Assembly (NCBI RefSeq): GCF_024362695.1
Contig: NC_065427.1
Location: 496,001-560,000, forward strand
Reading direction: 5' to 3'
Length of the DNA: 64,000 nt
From: Pectinophora gossypiella
Lineage: Eukaryota > Arthropoda > Insecta > Lepidoptera > Gelechiidae
Shown: positions 1-13,000 of the stretch, piece by piece
Numbering within the stretch: position 1 is the stretch's first letter
How the letters are laid out: each line of letters begins with the position of its first letter
The notes under the pieces: model-generated
Told to the model about the DNA's origin: nothing
The model's database searches: none
The model's input: only the letters and a program-made list of their open reading frames with translations
Position numbers and translations under genes: made by a program

Positions 1-148
1 CTAAATGAATTGCATTGCATACATTTTGCAACATTACAACGTTCAAATATCTATCGATATAAATGTAGCTATTATTAAAACTTTTCAATAAAATTTAGGT
101 ATTTTATTCTCATAACGTCGCATCATAGTGAAAACCACGTGAACTCCT

Positions 149-325
149 GTTTGAAAAATAACATTCTGATGAGATTTTTTTCACAATTCTATTTCTTTGT
201 ATCAATTTCAATTCGGTAAAAAATTGAGGCCAGAAATTGCGACTTGGATTGAAACTAACTCGTCTATTGCGAAGTTTTATTAACAAAAATCACATGCGAA
301 AGTGATTTTTCAAAAAGACATTTAC
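149..325. repeat. hairpin MITE, family B copy 1
   Basis: The left end (TTGAAAAATAACATTCTGAT and following T-run) is inverted and imperfectly repeated at the right end (AAAATCACATGCGAAAGTGA then TTTTTCAAA). A second copy of the same fold lies at about 16998-17170, with shared blocks such as GTCTATTGCGA and AACAAAAAT. The short length, absence of coding and inverted ends suggest a non-autonomous DNA element. Exact ends and target duplication were not resolved. Confidence 0.5.
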
Positions 326-700
326 GTAGTTTTCAACACATACATGTATGAGAAATTGCTTAAAACTTTAAACGAAGTTAGTTCGTAAACAAGACAATAC
401 GATACAACTTTGCAAAGCAAAAGTTTTGCTTGTTACATGCGACATAGTCAGTAGTGACTAAGCTCTTTAAATCAAAAGTTTAAAAAAAAGTTTGCTACAA
501 ACAGTTACGCTTCACACTTTCGCAATCGATTCTGAATCTCACCTTAAATAGTCCCTTATTAATGCAACCCTGTATCACTTATGTATTCACTCTTAAGTCA
601 CGAACACCCTTCAACAGAATTGAAGCGGATGAAGCGAAGGGATTTGAAATTGTCATAGTAACGGACGCAGATTTTCCAATTTAATTAACGTACTATAGGA

Positions 701-936
701 TTCAAAATCACTTTGTGATTCCTAGTTTGATTAGGACATTGCGGGCTGATCACCTGATTGTCCGAAAGTAAGATGATCCGTGCTTCGGCACGCGGTCGGT
801 CTTGGCTACAATTTACTTATAGTATGTAGTCGTTACAAGAGCCATGTCAGGGTTGGCGACCGAATAGTAACCCTGACGCCGTGGTTAATGAGGTCGATCA
901 TTAATCTCACAACCCACACTATAGAAGAGAGGAATC
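701..936 (+). repeat. truncated tRNA-type SINE, family 1
   Basis: This matches the body of the SINE that is complete at 8747-9073: CACTTTGTGATTCCTAGTTT, ACATTGCGGGCTGATCACC, TTGTCCGAAAGTAAGATGAT, GAGCCATGTCAGG, then CTCACAACCCACACTATAGA and a purine-rich tail. The tRNA-like head is missing, as expected of a 5'-truncated or decayed copy. Confidence 0.75.
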
Positions 937-1016
937 AACAAGAAAGGAATCCTGACGCTCTGGCTCAGCTGTAGTAACAGAAACGCAACTCGTTTTCCAC
1001 TTCAAAACCAGCACTA

Positions 1017-4000
1017 TCATACGCAGTTCCTGTCGAGCCCCGTCATGTCGATACTGTCGTCATCAGACACTTCGTAGTCACTGGCGGGCCGTGGTCCCAC
1101 GTCCCCCTCGTCTTCGCGCAGCGCCTGCTGCAGTAGACGCTCGAGGCGCGGCTGGATGTCGCCGAGCAGCGCGCGCTGAGCGGGCTCCGACGCCCAGCAC
1201 GACTCCATGATCTCCCAGCACTCGTCTGAGAAGTGCGGGAGACGCTCTGGCCGGAGACCTGACGAGAAATACCTTCCGGTCACTTACATATACATACATA
1301 TGAAGATGATATGTCCTCTAGGCACATCATCCTAGCTGGCAGACGCGTTATTTTAAAATTAAATCTTCAAATGAATGTCTTATGACAAAGATACAGCGCC
1401 GTTTGCCTAACACAATGTTGCACCTGTATATATTCATATATATTCCCCTTTCAATCATGATTCTATTTAAATATTAAGAAGAAAGTGAATAATAAACACG
1501 ATAAACTGCTTCCACCTGTAAAAGCTTTACAGTATAAAATCCTCATATAATAAATCAAATGCGCTTTCTATTCGTATTTACCACACATAACATAAGAATA
1601 AATAATGTTTTACAAGTAAATAAATACTTGAATAGGCGAGTAAGTAAACAAGTATATACAGGATGTTAGTGACATGAATTTTCCGTCGCAAAATAATGGA
1701 ATTGAAAATAATTAAAAAATATACTAAAATCTTCATGATCTTTCCGACAGGAAATTCCACTAATATCAACACAGACTCATGGTCTGAATCATTTCCCTAA
1801 GTATTCGTTACGATGCCACTAAAACCCTGTATAAATAAAAAGTAAATAGGTAAGAGTACGTATGTAAGTAATAGTAGTACTGTCTAATAACCGTATTCTC
1901 ACCTCGTTTGACTTTGCTCCAGAGTTGTTCCTTGTTCTGGAACATTTCGAATGCGGACGGCAATTTGACATTACCTGCACACACGTACCTGTAAACAAAC
2001 AATCACAGATCCAAGAATCATTTATCACTTTTATTTTAACTCAATCACAGATCCAAGACCTCTGACAACGTAATTACGAATCTCATATTATATCGACAAC
2101 GTTTCGAATTCCGAGTAAAAACATACGCAACACATCGCCGCCAGCGGGAGCAAAGAGAACTAATGAAACGAAGTCAAAAGAAGAGCATCCCCGTAGCGTT
2201 ATCCCGTTTTTTATAGGGTCCGCTTACCTAACCTAAAGATTTATAAGTGATTGCCTCTTGATTTGTAAGTGATTGAAGAAGTAGACAGGATTAGGAGACC
2301 CAACTTACCAGAACAGTATCCCAAAGGCGTACACATCGACCGCAGCGTCATATTCTCCCGCCAGCAGTTCCGGCGCCATATGCACGGGTGTTCCCACTAC
2401 GGACCCGGATATAAGAGCCTCGGCTGCGCAGAAGCCGAGGTCAGACAGTGAGGCGCGGTCATGGCTGTCCAGAAGCACGTTCTTCATCTTGATGTCGCGG
2501 TGGACTAACCCTAACGAGTGGAGGTAGCGGATACCTGGGGGACAAAGTATACTTGAATTTATGATGGAACATTTTAAGAGATGTTTGTGTATATTACTTT
2601 AAATAAAAAGATCTTGCATAGGATGACAGTTTTGCCACATAGCAATACATGACAAGTTGATGCGCCCGGAACATTCTTCGCAAATTGGCAAAATTTTCAC
2701 TGTGATGATGACAAGACAAATTACAAAGGACCGAAGGAAAGAAGACCCCATTTTCACAAACATAAACTTTCTTCATGACATATTTCTCCTGAAATGTGTC
2801 TATTTCCTAGCAGCATTAAACAACTGAAATATATTTTTATCGCAGACGCAAAATTGCATTTCATTATTCACGCTAGGAATTAATATGGAAGTCAGGGAAA
2901 TGTCGGTGAAAACGAGCATCATGTTCCGAACCATCAAGAACCGAGATCTACGAGTACATCCGCTGGCCAGACTGAACCCAGCTCTTACCGCCTGATGCGG
3001 CTTCCACACGTGGCGAGCCCATGACTCTGCACTACTGACGCGTGCAGACGCACTTACGTGGGTGGTGGAGGATATACCTGTTTACAACTTACCTTCAACA
3101 ATGTCAGCAGACACCTGCATCCGCTTGGCCAGACTAAGCCCGGCTCTCACGGCCTGGTGCAGGTCCCGCGTGCGTCGCTCGGACACCAGCAGCACGCAGG
3201 GCCCGGCGCCGCCGTGGCGCTGCACCACGGACCCGTGCAGACGCACTATGCGCGGGTGAGGCGGGATGCTCCTAAAGACAAATCAACTCTCTTCATCTCT
3301 ATACATGCTCACCGGCTTTGAGTACTCTTGATATGGCCTTTCTTTAAAATAACCCGATCATTATCACGAATGTGATGTGTAAGTGATAATAAGTGGAATT
3401 CCGTGGTTTCTGCCTAGCCCAAAGGGAAATATGTAAAAATACTGTGCATTCGAAAAACGGATAACCCGAGTGACGAGTATGTTCTTTATGATCGCAAAAC
3501 CTTACATAAACAGCTTCATATACTGCTGAGCAAAGGTCTTCCCTCAATCAGACGGAGAGCAGTGTTCTCTTAGTGGCGTTGGAGGAAGTGTGAGGAGGGT
3601 CGTATCAAGCCAACCGAAGCGCACACATTGAATAATTAACTGCACTCGAGACTGCTTAACTGTATTGATCGGTATCAATCAACATGTGTCAATGGTTTAC
3701 GAATTCCACTCATCGAGTATATTTACTACTTGGTTTGTAGAGTATGATGCTGATGATTTTGTAGTGGTAGTGGTAACCTGGTGTAGAAGAACTCCATGGC
3801 GAGCTCGTGGTAGTGGCGGTCGTCGGCCGGCAGCACGGACTTGACGGCGGCGGGCGCCCGCCCCGCCCAGCGGCCGCGCACCGCGTACACCACGCCGTAC
3901 TGCCCGCGGCCTGCGACCACACACTCATCATAGCTACTCTACACCGACCATTTTTTAACTTGAACAGTTTGGCCTTCAAGTGTACCAGAACTGACAAATC

Positions 4001-7000
4001 TTGCGTTAATTTTGGAACACCCAAAAACATACAAAATGACACGACAAATATCCCTGATGGACTGATAATTTTTATGATTTTAATATACGGTTTTCGGGAA
4101 ATTTTGTGCAGAATTTTTAAAACATCGAAACAACAGAATCACACCAACATTTCTAGGTCACATTTAACAAAAATCTTAGAATCATCTTAAGGAAAAATAT
4201 TGGCCTGAAATTGACCATGGGAAGCAGCTGGTTCCAAATGACTCTAGTGACGAGTATGTTCTTTATGATCGGAAAACCTTACCACCGACTAATTATTGAA
4301 AGAAGTATCGACCTCTTTAGAATATACTCACCAATTTCTCTGCCTAGTTCAGGCGTACCATACATGAGTAGGTCACACATGGACGTACTTTCGAGACACA
4401 GTCGAGCGAACGACGGAGCAAACCTGTAACAAATTAACTAGTTAACTAATGCACCACCTTGCCCAATCCAAAAGACATACATCTGGGACTGAATGAAATC
4501 TGATACCTAACTATGAAGTTATTTTACACAAATTATCAACAAAGGAGACGGACTTCAATATATTTTTTTTTATATTAAATGTAGTTTAACAGCCCTTACA
4601 CTATTGTTGTCCTTCACTAACAATAGGTTCAAGAATGAGATAGAGCTACTTTTGGTCCTGTCAAATTAATTTTAAATTGAGTTGGTGATAGCCCATATCG
4701 GCATCTTTGCAGGAATTTTGACAAATCAAATCAAATATACTTTATTAAATAAAATAAAAATAAAATAAAAATAAAAATCATTTATTTCGGGTGTTTTCCC
4801 ATAGTAATTGCACAGAACTAAACTACAGTTGATAGTATATAGATGAGCATCTTACTTCTTTCTAATAGTGAGCTTGACGTCTTCGGTGTGATGCAGCCGG
4901 CCCGCCAGCGCCGCCTCGAGCGAGGCGAGTGCGGACTGGTAGCGTTCGTGCGCCACGCTTAAACGCTCTAATATCTACACATATAATATAACAGAGTTCA
5001 CCAAATTATTGTCAGTATAATACCAGCTCCGTATAGAATGCACTTTCTGGGGTTTCTTTCTTTTGTCAGCGTTGACCGCATCGCAAGCAGTACCTCAGAG
5101 ATACTTGAGACTGGTATCTGTGTCAGTCAGTAGTAGCAAAATTCCTATGACTAGTTAATTAATTATGTACATTCAAATCCGTGGACTTGTTTCGTGGCGC
5201 GTACTATATTATAATCCTGGTTATTAATCTTGTCTTCGTTTTGAAATAAGACGGAATCAGTGCAGTGGTTATATCCTTTCAGACGATACTCTGAGACGAG
5301 AATCGCGGCCATCTGGACACCCTCAAGCATGTTGTCTTACATTTTTATGGATTGAGCCATCGTAGCTCCCCGTTTGTCCGGCAGGTTAGTGAATGCAACT
5401 CAAGGCAAAATTATTCTTCATTCTATATTCTATATTAAAAAACTTCATATCAAAAAAGCCCATTATGAGTGTACCTGCGTAGATATGACGCGCGCCAGGC
5501 GGTGCGGTGTGAGCTCGGCGCAGGTTTGCAGCGCGGCCGCGCGTCGCCACACTGGGCTCAGCACACAACACGCCTCCTCTGTTGCGCCGCCCACTACCCG
5601 CAGTCTGAAATAAACCAGTAGAAAACTTAATAGACAAAAATCATCAACCTCAAAACCTTCCAAAAACTTAATAAATCGACTAATCTTCAAGAAAATAAAA
5701 GTCATTACAGCGTCATTAATCTTCGCATCGGCTTAAAGTGCCTTCACTTTACAACTTCAGTTACATGAGTCATATCAAGGGCCTCTGCCGGCTCAACCCT
5801 AACCCTGACGCTAAGGTTTGGTTGGCAATTACATTACAAGCTATATGAAAGAAGTAGACAAAGAAGACTGACTTGTGAAACAGCCGCCGCAGTGAGTCGA
5901 ACAAGGAGCGCAGCAGCGAGAAGGAGGCACAGGGCTGCAGGTCCACGGAGCGCGCCACCGACACCAGCGCGCGCATGGCCTCGCTGGCCGGCCGCCCGCC
6001 CAGCTCCGCGCGACACGACGCCTCCAGAGACTCCAGGCATCTGCAATATCACGTACTAATGGTGAGCATAGACTGCTTGACAACTTAGTCATACTTTTTA
6101 CGAAACGTCAAAACGAAAATTTTCCTTGGCGTTTGTCTGGAAATACTTTTGAGTGAGACTTCAATAAAAGCAGTCGAACGTCGTAGACATTGCTAATTAA
6201 AATTCAAAAATATGTCATAAAGAAAAATAAAATATATCTTTCACCCAGTACTCTAATCGAGAGATTCGGACGAGTCAACCACACAACTCCAACGTAAGTA
6301 TCAAAGTGCCAGTTTTCATTTGTCCGAGTTACCACCACCTAACCCGAGTTTCCAGTGGCTAAGCGGCAGAGCTTCTTCTTCCTCGCTCTCTCGAACGCTG
6401 TGATCAGTCGATTCCGCAAGTCTCTTCTTATCTCCACTTTTGTGAAACCCAAAGAGTCTCTCTTATATTTTCCACCAAGAGCCTTATCAAGGCCTTAGAC
6501 TGCTTAAAAATATCCCTCAAATTCATGGTTTTTTTTTTTACATAATGTGACGTTAAAGTATTGTGCAACAGACAAATCTAACCAGTTATACTAGCTACCA
6601 GAAATCAAATTAAAATAATGTATTTCATAAAAAGATGTAAACAAGTCTTCTTAACAACTTTTCTCACCTTTGCAGCGTACCAAAGTAGGTGTCTTTGAGG
6701 CAATCGACGAACTTGACTAGCTTCTGACTTATTTTTCGACTTAGTTTCGACAGAACTGCAAAAAAACAAAGCAAATAGGTTATTTAAAATAATATGTTTC
6801 GTCCGGCTAAGATCCGTGTGTCTATTATGTTCATATATGACAAATCATATTCTGGCCCCTGTGATACAAGCTGTGCTTAGTGCAGGGACCGCCGTAAACA
6901 GTCTTGTTATTGTTATGTATACTCTGTATATTTTATGTACAAGAGTGCGGTTTGTCGTAGTGAGTTTGGTGCGAGTTCAGATGGTTCCGAACATTCCGGT

Positions 7001-10000
7001 ATCAAAAACATAAACAAGCGGCAAAGAAAGAGGGTAGACAGATATGTCTGCCCGTAGAAAATTATGGATCTACCTACTCCACTCCAATCTCATCAGTCAT
7101 CCCGTGATCATGACACTTGCAACAGTGTCGAAATATCGGGAGTCTCATATCCCCATTTAAACGCGGTAAGAACCCGTTATTATGTGTTTTAATTATGATA
7201 ATAACCGCGTAAACTTAAAACAATGTATATTCTTAATTCTTCAATAATTCAAATTCAAATTCAAAAATATCTTTATTCAGTAGGTAACATAGTTACACTT
7301 TGAATCGTCAATTTTTACATAACGAACGTCTCATCCGCCTAAAACTACTGCAGCTTCTCACAACCTGTATAGCCGGGGAAAAGAAGCTGCAAGAAAAACC
7401 TCGGCACAGGGCCCTAGACGTTCTTTAAAAAAAAAAAAATAAACATAAAATATTGATATACAATTGAGTAATTTAGCTGTTCTATCTAATTTAGCTGTAA
7501 TATGTTCTTTTAGTATAAAAACGTTTATCATTATTGCGAAATGCTGTCTAAATTCCATTTGAATAACCACAAATAAAGTTTGAAAACTCAAAGGATACCG
7601 CATTGGAAGCTTTTTACACCTTCTTTAACGAAGGCGCAACAAAATCAACATTATAGGCAATCTATTCAAATATTCTATCCAGGTCGACGAATCCATTCAC
7701 TGCAATGGCGTATAAGATACGCTAAAGATAAGAAGAAGTAAATGAAAATCCCACCAGTTTGCTGCACATCGAGTGAGGCCTGCTTGACGGAGATGTTGAG
7801 CGTGTTAGTGCACGTAGAGGTGGCACTGCCCAACGTGTCAGTGCGCCACCGCGACTGTGACTGCGTCTGCAGCTGCGACTGCGACGCCGACATGCTCAGC
7901 ATATCTGGCTCGTTCTCCACGTGGATCGCGCCGAACGCTGACGTCAGAGATGACGTGTCGTCCGCTCGCGGCTGCAAGTTAAATATGCCTAAGTTATGTA
8001 TGGGTAATTAATTCCAGTCATTACACCTAATGGTTTAAGATTTGAAGGCCTGAAGATTTTTATCCTCGTTTGTGCCGTTTCCAATGTTAAGCAAAGGACA
8101 TTGGAATTTAAAAGGACTTTGGGCCTTACTTATATAAAGTTGAACTGGTATCTGTGCTAGTTTTAAGTTTTTTAACACTGTTCATAAAGAACTCGCAATA
8201 ATATTAGTTAAATGCATGCCACACAAGATACACGGGACGATTTTGAAATTGACTTTAGTCGCTCTACGGTCATTACCTACAACTATAAAAAAATATTTAA
8301 TTAATTAAATTACGAACATCTAAACACTTACCTGGCGCCTATAACTTTCAGTAACACTAAAGCTCTCGTCGTTGGAGTGAACGATATCATAATCATCGAA
8401 GTTATAGCTTTCATACAACACTGCTTCCTCTCCGTCGGACGGCGTCTGGTCAGCAACACATGTCTGGTATGTCGTCTGACTCTTCGGGCGTGATATTTGA
8501 AAAGACAATTCAGGGCTACTTCGTGATGACGAGTAGAATATTGAGTTTGATATAACGAAGCGACGGTCTTGGTGGCAAGGCAAATCTGTAAACAAATACA
8601 TGAAATAAAGTTATAATGAATATTTATTTGTACGAGGTATTCTCGAAAGGCATAGTTCCTAAAAGTGCAATCAATATTCACATTAAGAACACACAGAAGA
8701 AACTTTCTCGATAACTTCAACAATACATACAAACACAATGGGGTAATAACGGCCTCCGTGGTCCAGTGGTTGAGTGTTGGGCTCACGATCCGGAGGTCCT
8801 GGGTTCGATTCCCGGTGGGGACATATCACAAAAAAATACTTTGTGGCCCCTAGTTTGGTTAGGACATTACAGGCTGATCACCCGATTGTCCGAAAGTAAA
8901 GTAAGACGTGCTTCGGAAGGCACATTAAGCACGTTACTACTTACTGATGTAAGTACGTAGTCGTTATATGAGTCATGTCAGGGGCCTTTGGCGGCTCAAT
9001 AGTACCTAACCCTGACACTGAGTTGATGAGGTTGGTATTCCACCTCACAACCCACACTATAGAAGAAGAAGACTGGGGTAAGCAGAAACTATGTAATTCC
9101 ATTTGCCCAAACACCTGAGAAGTCAGTGGACACATCCATCGCACAAATGCCACGTCAGAACCCTAAAGAATATGACACGCCATCAACTCAATAAGAAGTT
9201 ACAACCATGAACCATCCATGTGTTGCGTCTGTATGTTGAAATTGAGTTCCTGTCTGTGCAATAAAGTGTATTTCATTTGATATGAAGATACAAAGCAGTG
9301 TTATTCTCACCATCAACACTCCAGTCCATGTTGTTGATCTCCGCCCGCATCTCAACCAGCACCTGCTGCATGATCTGCAGCAGCTCCTGCTTCTTGTCAC
9401 CTTCAGAGAACTTCTCGTTTATCGTCTGATAATATAAAACATTCATTATTCTTCAACCACGATCGTTATCTCTAACTCGATAGTTCTCACTCATGATTGG
9501 CAAAAAATGAGTTTACATCAAAAGGGAAAAGGAGACAAGCAGATCTCTGCTTGTCTCCTCGCACATCTGTGCAAGAACTGACAAATAGTTACTAACTAAG
9601 CATGCCCCATTCTCGACCACATCGTAAGGTGTCATCAGGTGACGTTGTTGTCAAATATTTACTTATGACTAATAAAAACACTGCTAGGGAGAAAGCTGTC
9701 GAGCATCTCTCTGATTCTCTCGTACGCTGTGTGGCAGATTCCGCCAAATTAAGAAGACAGTATGCAGTATGAGGCGCGTGTGAGCTAACCTCGTATAGTT
9801 GTTGCTCCTGTGTGGCGACGTACTGTATCTTCTTGGGCACGAGCTGTAACTCGCGCGCCATGTCGAACGACGCTAGTATCAGCTGCTGGAGCAACTTTAC
9901 GTGGATCTGTGGAATACAAACAAATACTAATCAGGTTCTTGAGGTATATAGTGCTGACTCAACCTCGTATTGCGAAGTATACTCATTTTATGTATGTTTG

Positions 10001-13000
10001 GCCAGGAGTTATTATTTCCTTCGCTGGACATTTCTAAGGCCACAAAAGTTGTTACAATTTCAATTACTGGTTTCACTGTATGAAGAAACGCACTGGCAGG
10101 AAGTCACACGAATATCTGTCGTGTCGTGACTAATTGGGTCGTGTACTAGGTTCAAGATAAATGAAGTAATTTTGTGTTTTGACGTTTAATAAAAAAATAA
10201 CTGATTTGACTAGTTGGAAACTAGCCTATTTATTGTATTTTTCTTTTAATCCTAACAAATAAACATAAACGGAGGAAAGCACTAACCTCGCTCAACTTGG
10301 TACAGTATTCCAGCAAGTAGCTCTGGCAGCAGTCGGTAGCGAACTTCACCACTTGGCTGAGAAACGTGGTACGATTGGCCACGCGGCGGTCGTCGTCTCT
10401 CTTGCTCTGCTTCCCGACGTCAGTCGCGCTCGCAGCAGAGACAGACGCCAGAACTGTGACGTCATCTACTATCGTCCATTGACTTTTCACGAAGTGCTTC
10501 TGAGGAGGACTGGCTGCAACAATAATGTGGTTGACGTTATGTACGTGACTGAGTAAGTATAAATATGTGCCTTATTCTAAGGTCGCATAGACTCCCGTAG
10601 TGTTCTATGTGGAAGTGCTACGATTCAAGTGTGGATCATTGTAGGACTGATAGTCTGTCACCATCTTAGGACGAATATTAGGAGTGACTGCTCATGGTTG
10701 TATCCGCCCCGATAGTGGCGTGACTTCTCGATAAAACCAGCAAGCAAACAAGTTTAAATTTATGCTAAGTAGTCCTAACGAGACGAGTCCTTGGATTTGT
10801 CAGTCCTTGGAAGACACAGACGCCCATTGAAGGGACATGGCGCTTCCGGAGGAGACTGGCTCCAAAATATCTCCCTGTATGAAGATGTCATGTAAACAAT
10901 AGTATAGACCCACACATGAGCTCCCACTGGTCCAACAGATCGTTCATGAACGCGATCTGCTCCTCGTGTCGTCTCCGCTCGTCCTTCTTGTACTGCTCTG
11001 AAGACTCCTGCGCATGCCTGAAAACAGAATAGGGTAATTTAAGAAATAAAAACTTCTACTGTTAAAGTTGTAAGTGATTCTATTTTAGTTATATCCGAAC
11101 ATTTATTACCAGTGAACAATACTAAAACTGCATGTCCAATTTGACCGATATTCCGATCATAAATAAACTAACTTTCATTTAACGAAAGAAAAATATTCTG
11201 ACCCTCTTTCCGCTCTGATTTCTCCCAAAAAGTCGCGCCGTTTTGCTTTATCAAGAAACCATCAACAGACAGAATGGGACTGAGGGCAGACTGTACAGGA
11301 CGTAATAATTAATGTTAACCCTAATGTACATAAGTCAAACACTCTATTATTTCTATTCTATTCTCACCTTAGCACACCATCTTTGACTAGCTCCTGATCA
11401 GACTCGGGCAGGTCTTCAGTCCTGAACACGGTGTCCTCAGTGGACTCGGTCGCCTCCACAGGCAGTCTCACACTCTCTCTTCTAGTCTCTTCTCTCTCCA
11501 TCTCCCTGCTGTTCGAGAAGAGAACGAAGAACACTTGCGCCTTCGGGTTGATCTCCTTTATTTGATGGAGATCTAGACAGTTCTGGAATAAAGAGTTTGT
11601 AGGATAACATCCAATTTGTATCACAGCAGTATTGTGTTTCGGGATATATTACTACGTATACAGGGTGTTAGTGACATCGTAACGAAAACTTTGAGGGACG
11701 ATTCAGACTATGATTCTGAGTTAATATCAAATAGAATTTTCCATCGCAAAAGGATACAATTGAAAATAACAAAAAAAAATTAATCTTACGACGGTAAATT
11801 CCACTTGATATTAACCCAGAGTCGTGGTCTGAATCATCCCCCTGAGTATTCGTTACGATGTCACTAACACTCTGTATTATTACTTAACATTAAATATAAA
11901 TAAAATGTGCACAGGCCACTATTTTTTATTTTATTTTTTGTATTGTATTGCATACGGAGTATACTCCAACAGGCTGCTCAAGTAGTGTTCGTCAAAAAAC
12001 TTGCAGACCCAACTCAATTTAGAAACTCGAACCTCTTGTTAATATTTGATCATGCCGTTAAGATATCTAGTCATTAAACAACAAATATCGTCGTGGCGTA
12101 TCAAGTTGCACATTGTATACCCAACCTTCATACACAACCAGTATAACTCTTACCTCCGAAGTGAACACACTGGGCCCACAGCTGGTTTCCTTCCAACGCT
12201 CACTTCCCCCTAGCTCCCTCGCGTCACCGCTCTCTTCCTTCTCTCTCGCACAACCCGCCGCGCGTGCCATATTGTACAAATTAAACATCGTCCAAAACTC
12301 CTCTTCGCTCTTAGAGCTTACCATACGATCACAGGCTATACTCTCACTGAACACACTTTTCCCTATCCTATCTACAGCGTACAAATACACGGGGTTGAAA
12401 TTCTTTAGTATTATCCCTCTTTTAGAGTAAAGTTCGGAATGTAGTTGCTTTAACGTGGAGTAGGAAACAGGTCCGGGGTCGCACTCTAGGTCTGGTGGAA
12501 CTATGATCTTGAGGCCGTCTTTGAGGAACACATTGTTAAGTTCTATCTCCAGCATCGTTGCGAGGTCGGTCTGGTCTTGTCGAACTAGATCCTGCAAAAA
12601 TAAAAATAATATTATTGATATCCATCTGCACGGTATAATATTTCACATCGCCAATTGGAACTACTGCTACGTAAAAAGTTTGTTAAAGAATGTCTGTGGT
12701 TGTAACTGCGCATAAACTTGAACAGCATCAGGTCGGACGGATCACGATTTTTGGTTTTACTTTTAGCTTTTACTTGCTATGATGTAAATGACACTCCCCT
12801 CAAGACGTAGATGGATGCGTACCTTTCAATGCCCATTGTATTTAACTGGGTGCTAGGAAGGACCCTGGCGATAATGTATATTATATACACTAAGTCCAGT
12901 TATAAAAGATCCACTTATTTTAGCGCAACTATTCCTAATAATCGACATATCAAGTGACATTACGCCACAACTTCTACTACAGATTAAGTTGAGCGTCAAA

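Larger units (their letters stand above)
1..1016. other. sequence downstream of the kinase gene
   Basis: No coding sequence is supported here. The stretch holds a hairpin repeat (about 149-325) and a 5'-truncated SINE (about 701-936), both listed separately. On the minus strand a possible polyadenylation hexamer AATAAA lies at 276-281, about 740 bp past the kinase stop codon, but it falls inside the hairpin repeat, so its use is uncertain. Confidence 0.5.
1017..4423 (-). other. DSTYK: DSTYK kinase-domain exons
   Basis: The last six exons encode the catalytic domain. In order: glycine loop GRGQYGVVY at about residues 893-901; ATP-binding Lys in PAAVKSVLP at about 916; catalytic loop LVHRDIKMKNVLLD at about 1006-1019; metal-binding DLG in SDLGFC at about 1028-1030; GTPVHMAPEL with APE at about 1050-1052; DVYAFGILFW and the CW of DECWEIMESCW in the C-lobe. 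All catalytic residues are present, so the kinase should be active. DLG replaces the usual DFG, which is also true of vertebrate DSTYK as I recall it, so this is a family trait and not a defect. Exon 3093-3271 is the one partly duplicated downstream in the adjacent intron. Confidence 0.93.

Noticed and set aside
2305..2487. DLG in place of DFG as a sign of a dead kinase
   Set aside because: DLG is also what I recall for vertebrate DSTYK, and Lys, HRD and APE are all intact, so it is a family trait.
5834..6092. Alternative minus-strand frames over the GC-rich exon at 5873-6040
   Set aside because: Only one frame joins both neighbours in phase. The others are GC-rich shadow frames.
8747..8825. 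Possible functional tRNA gene
   Set aside because: The A and B boxes are good, but the sequence continues into a SINE body with tail and target duplication, and the acceptor stem does not pair cleanly.
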